This document shows, piece by piece, positions 48,001 to 62,049 of a stretch of 64,000 nt of DNA; within the stretch, counting starts at the first letter, position 1; each line of letters opens with the position of its first letter. The notes below the pieces were generated by a model. It saw nothing but the letters and a program-made list of their open reading frames with translations. It did no database searches and was not told the DNA's origin. The position numbers and the translations under genes are program-made. Origin of the DNA: Meloidogyne chitwoodi (lineage: Eukaryota > Nematoda > Chromadorea > Rhabditida > Meloidogynidae); contig JACZZP010000003.1 in the NCBI GenBank assembly GCA_015183035.1, forward strand, positions 1,674,001 through 1,738,000, in the 5' to 3' direction.

Positions 48001-51000
48001 TCTCTTGGGATATTTTTATGTTCTCTGAGGAGAAGATTTTTGGAAAAATAAAAACGTTTTTAAAATCTTTTTTTTTCTTTTCCACCAAACACGCACATTA
48101 ATCTTGGCACATTGCAAAATTAGTTGGGGTCCTTCTTTTGCCTTAAAACTTTTTTTGTGTGACTGATGAGTGAGAAAGAATAAAAAGACAAAAGAAATAA
48201 AAAAGAAAAGAATATATATTATATATTGCCCACACACTAACCCAGTACTTTTATTTTTTTTATCTTTTTGTTTTGGCGGTTGATTTTTAGTAATTAATCA
48301 ATCCGTAAAAAAGAAAAAGATTTAAATTTTTTGGTTTTAAAATCCCTACTGGGCACACTTTATTTTTTAAAGTACATTTAGTGTTAATTTATATAGTTAT
48401 TTTCAAAATAATTATTTATATAATAATTAAAGTTAATAACCCTTAAATGTTTTAAATTAAAAATTAATTAATTATTTTATTAAATTATAATTTAATTTTT
48501 ATTTTCTTTAATAAAAATAAAATAATTATTTAATTATTTGCATTTTTCCCTCATTTTTATTCAAAAAGAGTATATACATATATATCTCTGCACCTGCTAT
48601 TTATTATATACTTATTTTTTCTCCTCAACCGCTTCTTTCTTTCTTTATTTTATTTTATTTTTCATCATCCATAATTTGATCGCGCTAATCGCCTCCATCT
48701 GTTAACAGCACTTTTTGTCGGCAGCAAGACCAATAACTTTTTATTTTTATTTTTTTAAAGTGTTTGTTTTTAAGATGAAAAAGAGAGAAAAAATAAAATA
48801 AATGCCGGCAAACCAAATATATAATAAATTAAGAAAAACCTTCGGGAAAAATAACCCCCACCCTTCTTTTAATTTTTATTATTTTTCTCAATAAATTCCG
48901 GCATATATATTTGAGGACATTTATTTTTAAAATATTTTTATTTTTAAAATTAAATTTAAACAAAAATATAATTTTTATATTATTAATTAATTAATTATTA
49001 AATTAATTAATTTAAATTATTTATTTAAATTAAAGTGATTTTAATTAAATTAATTATAATTAATTAGACTCTTTATTTAATATTTTTTTATTTTTTTAGA
49101 AGAAAAAGAAATCAACAGTGATAATAAAAATAAAAAAATTAACAAAAAAGAAGACGAAGAAGAATTATTTTTTTGTTGGAAAAATTTTGATAAATATTTA
49201 ATTAATGCAGGATTGGCTATAATAAATAAAGAAGAAGAAGAAAATAAAAATAAAAATAATATTGAAGATATTATTAATAATAATTCTAATAATAATAATT
49301 TAATTTCTTCTTCTTCTTCATCTTCTCCTTTGTCATTAGGTAAAATAAATAAATATATATTAATTAATTAATTTTAAAATAATCTTTTTATTTTTTCTTT
49401 ATTTTTAATTATAATTATTCTGTTAATGTGTTCATTTTATTTTATATTTTCTCTTTTTGTAATTCTTTTTTTCTTGTAAAAACAGTTGGCTCTTTTTAAA
49501 ATCAATTTGAAATTTGAGATTTAATAAATTCTTTTTTATTTTTAAATTATTAAAAAAAGAAATTAATCAAAAATATCAAAAATCATTTTTAAAATTTATT
49601 TATTTTCTACAAATATTATTTATCTTTTCTAATTTTAATACTTTCTTTTTTTCATAAAATTTAAAATAAAAATTAAATATTTAAAATTTATTTTACTTTT
49701 TTTTTGATTATAATTTTAAATTTAATTAAAATATTCTTTTTAATATTAACACAACATTTTAATTTTTTACTTAAAAAACTTTTTATCTTTTTTTTTCGTT
49801 AAATATTCTGTCATCATTATTTTTTCTTTTTTTCACTAATTTTTTTTTAAATAAATTTTTCAGAAATGGCATTTTTAAATATTTATTTTTAACATTTTTA
49901 TATATTTATAACCATTTATGTACTAAAATAATAAATATTTTTTACCTTTTATTTTTTTATTTTTGTTTACTTTAGGCGGTTAACACTACCTTTGTTCTTC
50001 ACACTGCGCGTGCCCATCACCTCTTTTTTTATTTTAAATAATTTATATAATATATATTTGTCCCTATTTTTTAAGACAAAAAATTTTCTTTTTATCTTCT
50101 TTTTTTCTTTTATTTTTTTTTGCCACTTCACACCTTTCAACGGCACATAAAGCCCTTCATCAAATAAATATTTTTTAACTTTTTTATTTGCTACTACTTT
50201 ATTTTTGTAAAATAAAAATAATTATTATTTAATTAAAGAATTTTTATAATTAAATCAAAATTAAATAGTATTTTTTTTAATTTTGTTTTTTGTCTCTATT
50301 TTTATAAATATTTATTTTTTTTAAATATTTTTAAAATTAATTTTATATTTTCTTTTTTTATTTATTTTTTCAAAATATAATTAATTTTTATTTTAACTGA
50401 TTGATTAAAATAGTGAAAGTTTTTCTTTTCCTTATTATTAAAATACAATAATATTACCGCCTCGATTGTTTCCACTCAAACAAAAGAAAAATAAATAAAA
50501 AAGAGAAAAATAAAAGTAAGGCCATTTCAACACAACATCCATTAACAAAAACAACCGGCCGACCTTAAAATAATAAATAAATAAATATATACACCTTTTT
50601 ATATATTTATGGCCCTTTACTATTTTTATAAGTGTTTTTATATTATTTTACTCTTTCACCTTTTCTTTTTATTAATTATATTTATTTATTTTTGTATTTA
50701 AATAATATTATTTATTTAGTTAAATGTTCATTTTGTTCTGCCGAATTTGATTTGATAAAATTGCCAAAACATATTTCTGAGGTAAAAAATAATAATCAAT
50801 TTACTTATTATTATAATTTAATTAATTAATATATTTTAGGATCATAAACTTCCTTTAAATATTTCCAAAGGTTTAGTCCAACAAATTATTAAAAACAATA
50901 ATAATAATCAACAAATAACCGAAGAATCAATTAATTACAGGTTTTTTTTAAATAAAAATTAAATAAATAATTTAAATGATGGTAATATTTAATTTCTTTA

Positions 51001-53179
51001 ATAAAAAATATATTTAAAAAAATCCTTTTAAAAATTTTGGTTTTATTTTTCTTTCTTTTTTTTTCTTCCAAATTTGGCCAAAAAATTAATTTGTAAAAAA
51101 TAAATATATTTGTTGTTGCTGCGCATAAATATTTTGACAAAAAACGATTTTTTGGGAGTGTGAATATATGCATAAATAAATAAATATATTTAAAATTAAA
51201 TTGTACATACATATAATGAGGTTGGGGGAAAAATAAAGAGGACACAGCCATTATTTTGGTGAAATAAAAAGAAAAATGGGAAAAATAAATTATTTAATTT
51301 ATTTTTCTTATTAAATTTTTAAATTTACAAAAATTAAATAAATAAATTATTTAATTAAATTAATTTAAATTATTTAATTAAATTAATTTAAATTATTTAA
51401 TTAAATTAATTTAAATTATTTAATTAAATTAATTTAAATTATTTTCTTTAAAAGTTCTTCTATTTCATCAATGGACCAATCTGAGAAAATTAATAAAGAA
51501 GGAGAAGAAGAAAAAGAAGAATTAAATAATAATATTCCTTCAACTTCTTCAATAATAAATGATAATAATTCTTTATTAATTTCATCAAATAAAAAACAAA
51601 AATTAGATGAAAATATTTTTTTATATAAATGTAAAAAATGTTTAAATATTGCTTTTCGTTCTGAAGAACAATTACTTGCTCATTCACTTTGTCATTCTTC
51701 TGCACGTTTTCGATTAAAACGTAAAAATTGTGGAAATAATTTGGTAAAATATTTAATTTAAAAATAATTTAATTAATTAATTTTTAGAAACAAAAAATAT
51801 CTGAAAATATTTGTCAAGAGAATTATGACACAAATTCTTCACTTGTTGAACATTTTAATTCAGAAAAACATTTACAAAAAGCTGTTGAACAAATTATGGA
51901 AATTGAAGAAGAAAATAGATCTAGATTAAATTCTTTTTCTGTTTGAATTTTTTTTTTTAAAAATTAAAATAAATTTTAAAAATAAAATAAAATAATTAAA
52001 AAATTAATAATATTAATTATTTTTAATTTTTAGCAATTTTCTTCTTCTTCTATTACTTCTACAAAACCTTCATCTTCTAAACAATTTTTAAATTCACGTC
52101 GTAATAGTAATTCTTCTAATAAATATTTACCTTATATTTGTAATATTTGTTCACTTTCTTTTGGTCAACCTGGAACTTTAGATACTCATTTAAGGTTTTT
52201 CATTTAAATTAAAATTAATTAAATATTTTATTTATTTATTTTAGATCAACAGCACATGCACAAAGAATTGTTAAATTAAATGAATTAATTAAATCTGGAG
52301 AATTAAATCCACAAATGCCTGTTTTTGAACAACCTGAGCCTCATCCACCTCAAAAAAGTATTGGAGAACTTTTACGTGAAAAGAAAATGGTAAATATTAA
52401 TTAATTAAATTAATTACTAAATTATTGGGGAAATAAAATAAATACCTAAGTAAAAAATAATAATTTTTTAATTAACTAATTTTATATTTAATTTTTATTT
52501 AAAATTTTAATTATTTTTTTATTTTATTTTCGGGATTTAAAAATATTTTTTTATTTTTTTACTCATCAAGTTTTTGTTTTTTTCTTCTAATGGGTCAGTT
52601 GTCTTCTCTTCCCTTTTCTTTCGTCCACTTATACCTCAAAATATCAATCAAACAAATAAATAAATATTTTTACGCACATTTACTTTAAATTTTGTATTTT
52701 TAGTGCGCGATCCTTCAAACAATAACATTTTTATTTGTTTCAATTCTTTTCTCTTATTTTTAAATATTTTAACCCCAATTTTCTAAAATATATTAAATAC
52801 TAAATACTTACGGTGTATATTTATATTATTTTTGTCGGCCACGACTTCCATCTTAAGTCTTTCTTCCTCTTTTATTTTATTTTTTATTCATTTACCAACA
52901 GCTTCAATTCAAAAATTCACCCACCCCTTCACCCTGGGATACAAACATTATTTTAAATATTATAATATACTCATTGGTGACGGTAATTTGTGCGTACGCT
53001 GAAACGGAGACAAGCATCCAGCGGCGAATAATAAATTTTGAGTTTTTATTGTTTGAAAAAAAAGAAAAATAATAGAAGGGTTAAAATAAAATGAGAATAA
53101 AAAATAAATTTAGATGAGCCCAAAATTGGGCAAATAATGAGCCGTGAGTTATTTATAATATTGTGAGAGAGTATAAGGG

Positions 53180-53215
<36 letters not shown>

Positions 53216-56200
53216 GAGAGAAAGAGCAATTGCATACACGCGCAGAAATGTGTGAATATTGGTAAAGAGGGGTGAAAGGTAAAAATGAATTAAAAATTAG
53301 AATTTCTCAAATTTAAAAAAATAATATATTATTTAATTTTATATAAATATTTTTTTTAATTGTTTGCAACTCTCAAACAAATTTTTATAAATTAATTTTA
53401 TAGGGCATTTTATTAATAAGACAATTAAATGGAATCTTTATAGGTGTTAATTATATTATATAATTCTCTCTAATAAATATTTAATTTAATAATAATTTAA
53501 TCCAAACACTTCAATTTAATTTTGTTGACTTTCTTTATATTATTCTTATTTAATTTCTCACCTTTTTTTCAATTTAAATTCTATCCAATTTCCATTATTG
53601 CCAACCAACCACTCCTAACACTTATTATTTGTGTGTCTATACTTCAACTTTGGCCAATTGGTTGAAATCCCTCCTCCATTAACTTTTCTTTTTTATTTTT
53701 TATTTTATTTATTTTACTCCAAACAATCCTTCCTCTCTCTTTACCTTTTAAAACACCTTTAAATTGCCAGGAACAAACTGTCACAATATTAACAATTCCT
53801 TCCTTTAAAATATTTTATTATTACTTTATATGCCAAAATAAGCTTTTTAAGTATTTTGGCATTATTTTTTAATTTTTAAATATTTTTTGGTCAAAGTATT
53901 TTAAATATATTTATTTATTTTTAAAGGAAATACCTAAATATATTTATTTTATTTAATTATTATTTATTTTAAAAATAATTATCTTTTTATCTTTTTCTAA
54001 AAAAAATTATTTTTATTTTTTTGGCCAATTAAAAAAGGAAAAATAAAAGAGAGAGAGAAAGAGAAAATAAAAGAAAAGTGAAAGCGTTAAGTAATAAATA
54101 AATAAATATTTAATAGTTGAGTAAAAAGCTGATTGGGCAGATTACGGTGAATAAATATTTAAAGCATTATTAAACAAAAGGGCGTGTTACTAAATTAAAA
54201 TTAAAAATTAAATTAAAATATATTTCTTTAAATTAATTAATTTATTTAATTATATATTTTTAATTGAAAAAAAAATTTTTTATTTTTTTCAAAATTATCT
54301 TTATTTTTTCAATTAATTTTTATTTAATATTACTAAATAAACAAAACATTAATTTTCCTAAATTGACAGCTCATTCATTTCCTTAAATGAGAAAAAATTC
54401 TCCACCAAAAAATAATCACCCTCATTTTCTTATTTTTCTACCAAAAATATGCCCGTCTTTCTTCAATCATTTCTTAAATATTTTTTTTTTTCAAACCAAA
54501 TAAATACACACACCTTTATTTTATTTATTTATATGCTTTCTTCTCGCCGTGTCATTAATTTTGGCCCATTATAGAAACCTGGCCTTTTTCCTTAAATATT
54601 TTCTTATTATTATTTTTATAGCAGACCTAACTAAAACAACACTTGCGCTCTCTCTTTAATAGAAGACAGCCTTTTCTTTTCTTAAAAAATCTTTTCTTTT
54701 AATTTTCAATTCCTTCAATTCCCTATTTTTACCTCAATTGCCTAATTTATTTTTTTACTTAATTTTGTCCTTCTCTCTCTTTTCAATTTATTTTTATTAT
54801 TTTTATTCATCTTCTCCTCTATAATTCCACTCATTCTCGTCTTTTTATTGTTATTTATTAGCGGCTCACCTTCATTTTAATAAATAATAAATATGTATAT
54901 TTATTTATATATAATCATTAACAAAATAATAAATTTTATTTTCGCCATTAAAAAAAATAGAAAAAGATTTATTTTATTATTATTTCGCTCACTAGGCCCA
55001 CCATCCAATTTTTTCTCTTAATTTTTCTATTATGGCTGAAATGAGGCAAATGATGAAAATATTTAATATAAATATAAAATAGGGGAAAGCATAAAAGAGA
55101 AAAATAAATTTGCCTCAAATGATGGAAGCCACGAATAATCAACAGCAATTTTAATGACGGTGGTGACGATCAACATTAGTGTGTCTCTAATAAAATAAAA
55201 TTGATAATAATTTCTGACACATTCAACAAATACACCTTTTTTAATATTTTAAATTATTTATTTATAATCTTCTCATTTTTAGAATAATTGAGAAGAGAGA
55301 GAGAATTAATTTTAAATAATATTTATTTATTTTTTGGGAATGACAAATTTAAAATATTTTTTAATTTAAAATCTCATTCAATTAAATTTTTATTTTATTT
55401 AAAAAATTCTATTTTTTCTCTCTCTCTTTTTTAATTATTTTATTAATTAATTTTACCTCATTTTTAATAAATTTTATTTTAAAATTACTATAAGGAAATG
55501 TTGTCGACCTTGATCCGATTTTAGACTGGCAGAGTGGTACGAAGAAAAAATAATCGTTTAATTGCGTTTTTCGCAATTGAGGGAAAGGACTAATTAATTC
55601 GTAAATGAGGGAAAAAAAGACGAGTTTGAAAAAAATAAAAAAAGAAAATAATTTGTTTGATATTGTTTGGCTTCAAATAAATTAATTAATTTTTATATAA
55701 AAATAAAAATTTAATTTATTACTAATTTATTTATTATATTTTTAAAATTTAATTATATATTTTCTCACTAATTCATTACCTTTTATTTTTTACCTCATTT
55801 CTTTTTTTTGACTTTTCTTTTGTTTCCTACCTTACCGCGTTCTTAATTACCAGTCGGGTGAATTAATAGAGAAAGAAAGGATTGTCTGAGTCGGCCGTGA
55901 CTATTTTATATATATTTTTAATTACTTTCTCCCAATCAATGCCATAGCTCTAGAATCAACAACGGTTGTTGACAAAAAAAAATATATTTATTTATATTTA
56001 TGTCTACAATATATACCTATGAGATGGTTAATTACCTTTACTAAAATAATAAATAAATTTATTTTATATCCTAAAATTTATTTATTTATGGTGCTCAATT
56101 TGCGCATCCATTCATCCGAGAAATTAAACTTTTTTATTATTTTTCCAAAAATGTTTATTTTCTTTATATTATTACAGTCATTCTCTTCTATTTATTTATT

Positions 56201-59200
56201 TTAATTTTTATGCCATTTTTTCTTTTAACTTTTTAAAAAACTTTTATAATAAAAAAGTGTTTATATAAATCAAATATTATTAAAAAAATATTAACAAAAA
56301 TTTCTGCCTTATTTTTTCTTCAATTACCCTTTTATTTTATTTTCCTCACCGCCACCAATTCTGCCAATTTATTACATCCGCCCATGTATTTTTTATTGTT
56401 ACTTTCCCCTTCTTTTTTTCTAAAAAAAAATATCCAATTTAGGCCAATTCATTTCTTAGTTCGCCCAAATTTTATTTTTCCATCTTTTGCCAATTCTCAC
56501 CTTATTTAACAAATTATTAAAAAATATTCCCGTCGCGTCTCCTTTTTAATTTTTTATTTGCCCCTCCCACTAATTCTTTCTCTCAACTTAAATAATATAT
56601 TTACACGCCGCCTCTTTTTTTTCTCGCAATGCTCTACTAATAATTTATTGAAAGGTGCAAACAATTTTTGATTTAATAAATAATTTTTCTGTCATTTTGC
56701 TTTAAAGCACTTAGAGGTATGTGCGACTATAATTAAAATATTTTGGTGGGCACAAATTTTGCGCCAAAATTTTAATTTTTCCCTGTAGCGCCAAACAAGT
56801 CCAATTTTCTAAACTTATTATTATTAAAATGTGCACACCTCCAATTACTTTTTTTTTGACTTTTACTGTCCAATTTATTATTTATAAAAAAAATTTTTAA
56901 TATTTAATGCCAAATTTAATATTAATAAAATAATTTTAAAAATTAAAAAAAAAAATAATTTATTTATGTTTTAATTATTTCTAAATAATACTAACAAATT
57001 TTTCATTATTTTTTATTAATTATAATACATTTTATTTAAAATATTATTTTATTTTTAAAAAATTAAAATAATTTCTTTTTTCTTTTTTTAGCAACAAAAA
57101 ATGGGAAAATTAACAGCAATTCAAACAGCACAACAACCATCAATTCCATCAACTTCAACAACAACAAATTCGTCAGAACAACAAAATATTCTTGAATGGT
57201 GGAAAACTTCTTCTTCTGAACAATCAAATAATAATTTAATGATTAATTTTATGACACAATTATTTAATAATAATAATAATAATAATGAGGATATTGTTAT
57301 TGATAATTATTGTACATCACAAATGACACAAATAGCACAAATGATGTTAAATGCACAAATGACTGCTGCTGCATCTACACAAATTAATTCTTCTTTAAAT
57401 TCTGAAAATGGAAAAATTGGTAAAAAAATAAATAAAATAATTTTTTAAAATTTAAAAATATATTATTTATATTAAATAAAAATTTTTCAAGGTTTATTGG
57501 ACCTTTTTGGTATAAAAAATGAAGAAGAAATAAATAATAATAATAATGAATTATTAAATATTAATAGTCCATCATATGATGAACCAAAAGCTAAAAAACC
57601 TAAAATAGAAAAAAAAATATCTGAAAAATCAGGAAGCAATGAAATTAAGAAAATTAGCCAAAATAATCAAATTAATGAGAATTTTGATCAAAATAAATGT
57701 TTTGGTGGTCAAAATAATAATTCTACATCAGCCTTTGGAGATTTAAACTTTGCCTCTGTTTTGAGAGCACTTACCTCTTCTTCTGGAGGATTTGTTGGTG
57801 ATCAATCAACAGACTCTTCTAATGATCTTATTTCTTCTCAATTTTCTTCAAATCAATTGACAATGACAGATGATCCAACAGCTTTTTTAATGGCAACAAT
57901 GGCTGCTGCTGTAGCCCAAAATAATAATAATAATGGAGAAAATACTCAAATAAATCAACAACAAACAACAGAAAATAGTGGAAATCAATCTCCATCATCA
58001 ACACAACAAAAAAGAGCTAGAACAAGAATTGGGGATGATCATGTTAAGATTTTACGTCAGGTAAATGGTCAAAATAAAATTGAACTTTTTAATAATTATT
58101 TTTTAGTATTTTGATATTAATAATTCTCCAAGTGAAGAACAAATTAAAGAAATGGCAAAAAGAACAAATTTAGCTGAAAAAGTGAGGAAAGAATTTAAAA
58201 ATAAATAAAAATATATTTTTTAAAAAAAGGTAATAAAACATTGGTTTAGAAATACTTTATTTAAAGAACGTCAAAGAGATAAAGATTCTCCATATAATTT
58301 TAATATACCTCCTCAAATGAGTATTGATTTGGCTACTTATCATAAAACTGGTGAAGCTAAAATTGTTCCATTAATTAAACAAGAGGTAATTTTAGAAATA
58401 TATTTTTAATAATTAAAAATATATTTTCAGAAAGAAGAAAATGAAATTTTAGATGAAGATGATGGTTTAATTGATGAAGATTTATTAAAAAATAATAACG
58501 AAGAAAATTCTAAAATTATAGAAAATTACCAAAATGAAATAATTAAAGATTATTCTGAAGATGAACAAGAAAATAATATTGAAGAAGAAGAAAATAAATT
58601 TAAAAATAAAAAATCATTATTTTTAGCCCAATCAATGGCTAATTTAGAAAATGAAATAATTAATAAAACTACAACAAATCAATTAAAAAGTATAGAAACT
58701 GTAGCAGCTGATTTATTAGCAAATATTGGAAAACAAAATAATACAACATCTTCTATTAATGATGATTATGGACAAATAAATAATTCAAATAATATTGAAT
58801 TTGGTTATTTTTTTATATTTTAATGATTTTATAAAATTTATAGGACAAGAAAATCAACAAATAATATCTCCTTTATTAGAAGGAAAATCTTCTTTTAATT
58901 GTTTTGATACAGCTGGACAATTTGCCCAAATTATGTTTTCTTCTGCTGTAGCATCTGCTGGAATTCCTTCTCTTCCATTTTCATCATTTAGTGGTTTATT
59001 TAATCCTTTTATTTCAACAAATACAGCAACTACAACATCTTCTTCTACTCCTTCAATTAATGAATCAACAAATATTATTACTTCTAATATTCAACAAAGT
59101 TTGAAAATTAATTTAAAAAATAAAATAAAAAAATACATTAACTTTTAAATAAATAAAATATTAACTTATATACCCAGTAGAAATAATATTATTTTTTAAT

Positions 59201-62049
59201 TAATTTAGTTGATAATATTATTAATAATAATCCATTTATTTCTTCTTCTTCTACTCAACAAATAACAACTTCTTCAATTCCTTCTTGTTCTTCTTCAACT
59301 TCAATAAATTCAATTAATCAAAGAATACAAACAAATAATAATAATATAATGACTAATAATAATAATTATACTAATAATGGTAGTTCTTCTGGTCGAAGAG
59401 CTAATCGTACTAGATTTACTGATTTTCAATTAAAAACAATGCAAGAATTTTTTGATAAGCAAGCATATCCAAAAGATGATGATCTTGAAATGCTTAGCAA
59501 AAAACTTGGTTTTTATAATAATTTAATATAGGTAATTTTATTTATTTTTTAAGGACTTTCTCCACGTGTTATTGTTGTATGGTTTCAGGTATTAAAATAT
59601 TTTAAAAATAAAAATTCATTTTAATTTAAAGAATGCTCGTCAAAAAGCTCGTAAAGTATTTGAACAACAACCTCATTTATTATCACATCATTCATCAATT
59701 ATTGAACAAGTAAATAATTAAAATTAAATATTTAATTTATTTTTAGGTAACAGAAGGACGTTTTTCACGTACTCCTTCAACTAATTTTCAATGTAAAATT
59801 TGTGGTCAAGTATTTCAACGTTATCTTGAATTAATTCAACATCAACAAAAGATTTGTTGTCTTTCTTCTTCTTCCTCTATTAAAATTGAAGAACAACAAA
59901 ATAATGAAAATAATAATATTGGAGATTTTAATATTTCTGATTTTTTAAATGGAAAATTAACAAAAATAAATGAAGAAGAAAATAATGATTATGAAGTAGA
60001 AGAAGAAGGAAAATTATTATTACAATCATCTTCTTCTGAGAATAATTTAAATGAAATTAATTTATTTCAGCAATTATTGGCTGGTTGTTCACAATTACAA
60101 AATCAAGTAAATTATATTTTAAATTAATGAATAAATATATCGCCCTAATTTTATTGGTCTAAAATGTTCCCCTATTATATCATTTGGGAAATATCTTCCC
60201 TTTTCATATTATAATTTAATTAATTAATTCATTAAAATATTTATATTTTGTTTAAATTGTTTTTTAGATTAAAGTTGAAACTTCAAATGATGACATTACC
60301 ACTACTACTTCTACAGGGCAACAATGTCCTTTTTGTATTTTACAATTTAATTGTAATGAAAAACTAATTAAACATATTTCTGAAAATCATTTAACAATTC
60401 CATCATTTAATAATTCAACATTAAATGAAGAAAATAATAAATCAAGTATTCCATTAGATTTAAGTGTTAATAATAATAAATTAGAAGAAAATAATAATAT
60501 AGTAGAAGATGATGAAGAAAGAGAAGAAAATAATTATAGTAGAGGAGAAGAATTTTTCTTTTCAAATGATCCTTCACTTTCACCTACTTCTTGTTTTAAT
60601 AATAATAATAATGAAAATGAATCTTCTTCTACTTCTTTAGCTATTTTATTACCTTCTTTATTTGGAGGACAAAAAACAATAATTGATGGAAATCAACGTC
60701 AATTAAATAATTATGGAGGAGGAAATAATTCAAAACGTTTTAGAACACATTTAACACCTATGCAAGTTTTTGTAAGAATTTTTATTTAATTTAAATTTTA
60801 TTTAAATTATTCTTTTTTTAAAAAAAGGTAATGAAGTCATTATTTCATGATTATAAAACTCCTTCTATGCAAGAATGTGATTCTTTAGGTAAAAAGATTG
60901 GATTAACTAAACGAGTTATTCAAGTTTGGTTTCAAAATACTAGAGCAAAAGAAAGAAAGACTGGTTCTAGTGGTAAATTATAAAATTAAATTAATTTAAT
61001 TTTTTTAAATTAAAAGAACCAGAAGAATTAATTCCTTTTTGTGGTTCATCTGTTCATTGTCAACTTTGTGATTTACCTATAGGAAATAATAATCAATTAA
61101 TTCAAGAACATATATTTACTGAAAAACATATAGAAAAAATAAAAGAACGTTGTTCTCAATTAAAAACAACAATAAAAGGTTTTGGAGATGATCAACAACA
61201 AAATTATTTTTCTTTTTCAGAAGAAAAAAGAGAAGAAGGTGATAATTATGAAGGAGAAGAAGAAGAAGAAAAAATTAATGAATCAGAATGGAATAATAAT
61301 GAATTAATTTTAGAAGAAGAAAATAATAAAAATAATAATCAATCAACTTCATTATCTCCACAAATTGGACAATCATTAGCAGCACAATTACCTTATTATG
61401 CTTTAGCAGCAGCAGCTGCAGCTGGAGGGATTGGATCAATTCCTATGAATGGTAAGAGAAAGAAAAATATTTATTTATTTTATTTAAATAAATAAATATT
61501 TATTTTTATTTATTTTTAAGGTTTACCATTACTTTATGATCCCCTTTTATTTGGAACACCAGTCTCTGCACTTAAAGTCCCAGAATCTGTTTCACAACAA
61601 ATTATTAATGATATGGCCTCAGGCAAAAGAGAAAGTTATTTTACACAAGATGGCCTAGAAATTAATGAATTAGAAAATAAATTGACAGAAAATTTTAAAA
61701 TTTTTAGTTGTGTTGATTTGGAGGTAATTAATTATCATATTTATTTTTCAAAATTAATTAATTATTTTTAAGGTTGGTTGGGGTTGTTCAAATTGTAATA
61801 ATGTTTTTCAACAATTTGAATTACTTCAAAATCATTGGAAATTAATTTGCCCGACAGGAGAGGATATTGGAGCTTTTCGATTAATACAAAGTCATTATCA
61901 ATGTAATCCTTGTCAGAAAAAATTTGGAACACAAGTAAATATTTAATTAATTAAATATATATATTTTTTTAATTTATTTAATTTAAAAGGATGATTTTTG
62001 TTCTCATTGTCTTTCTGTAGAACACAAAATGCAATGTGAAGAATCATAA
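42073..62049 (+). CDS. zfh-2: Zinc-finger homeobox transcription factor with three homeodomains (ZFHX/ZFH-2 type)
   Basis: Nuclear transcription factor of the ATBF1/ZFHX3 - ZFH-2 family. About 32 exons give roughly 2,100-2,200 residues, starting [17 protein letters not shown]2H2 fingers in order include [98 protein letters not shown] and [20 protein letters not shown]. Homeodomain 1 (about 58010-58300) has [20 protein letters not shown], homeodomain 2 (about 59390-59680) [15 protein letters not shown], and homeodomain 3 (about 60730-60965) [16 protein letters not shown]; these are family-specific. More fingers follow each ([47 protein letters not shown]). The end is [19 protein letters not shown] at 62049. 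Linkers are Asn/Ser/Glu-rich. Two introns (44419-49099 and 52391-57091) exceed 4.6 kb, unlike all others here. Confidence 0.93.
44419..49099 (+). promoter_or_regulatory. 4.7-kb intron of the homeobox gene, possible regulatory content
   Basis: Donor follows the exon ending DNQFNDNK and the acceptor TTTTTTTAG precedes [10 protein letters not shown], in frame. No gene is seen inside on either strand. Less AT-rich islands occur at about 44500-44720 (with hairpin gcggca/tgccgc at 44573-44593), 45170-45500, 46790-46990 and 48040-48360. A 73-codon minus-strand frame at 48016-48237 has no recognisable protein features. Confidence 0.5.
51343..51445. repeat. 23-bp tandem repeat, about 4.5 copies
   Basis: The unit taatttaaattatttaatta plus aat repeats with no visible changes at 51361, 51384, 51407 and 51430, preceded by a partial copy. 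It lies in a short intron just before the exon starting [12 protein letters not shown]. Each unit is AT-only and partly self-complementary. Confidence 0.88.
52391..57091 (+). promoter_or_regulatory. 4.7-kb intron of the homeobox gene, possible regulatory content
   Basis: Donor follows [11 protein letters not shown] and the acceptor precedes [14 protein letters not shown]. No gene is seen inside. Less AT-rich islands are at about 52800-53040, 53210-53280, 54540-54850, 55500-55640 (with hairpin aattgcg/cgcaatt at 55560-55578), 55830-55980 and 56330-56830. A four-base AAAT microsatellite runs at about 53180-53213. Some island sequence is highly mixed (tgcgtacgctgaaacggaga near 52992). Confidence 0.5.
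53180..53213. repeat. AAAT microsatellite
   Basis: Eight or so consecutive aaat units inside the second long intron of the homeobox gene. Shorter AAAT runs occur elsewhere (for example 25766-25792, just after an exon of the first ptr gene). Confidence 0.85.

Noticed and set aside
48016..48237. 73-codon minus-strand frame in the long zfh intron
   Set aside because: Composition like random AT-rich sequence, no splice partners or motifs seen.
50931..51251. 106-codon minus-strand frame in a zfh intron
   Set aside because: Dominated by Phe, Lys, Ile and Tyr with no recognisable motif; overlaps an ordinary intron on the coding strand.
51343..51445. Regular repeats that might suggest a CRISPR-like array
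   Set aside because: The units are contiguous, without spacers, in a eukaryotic intron; this is a simple tandem repeat.
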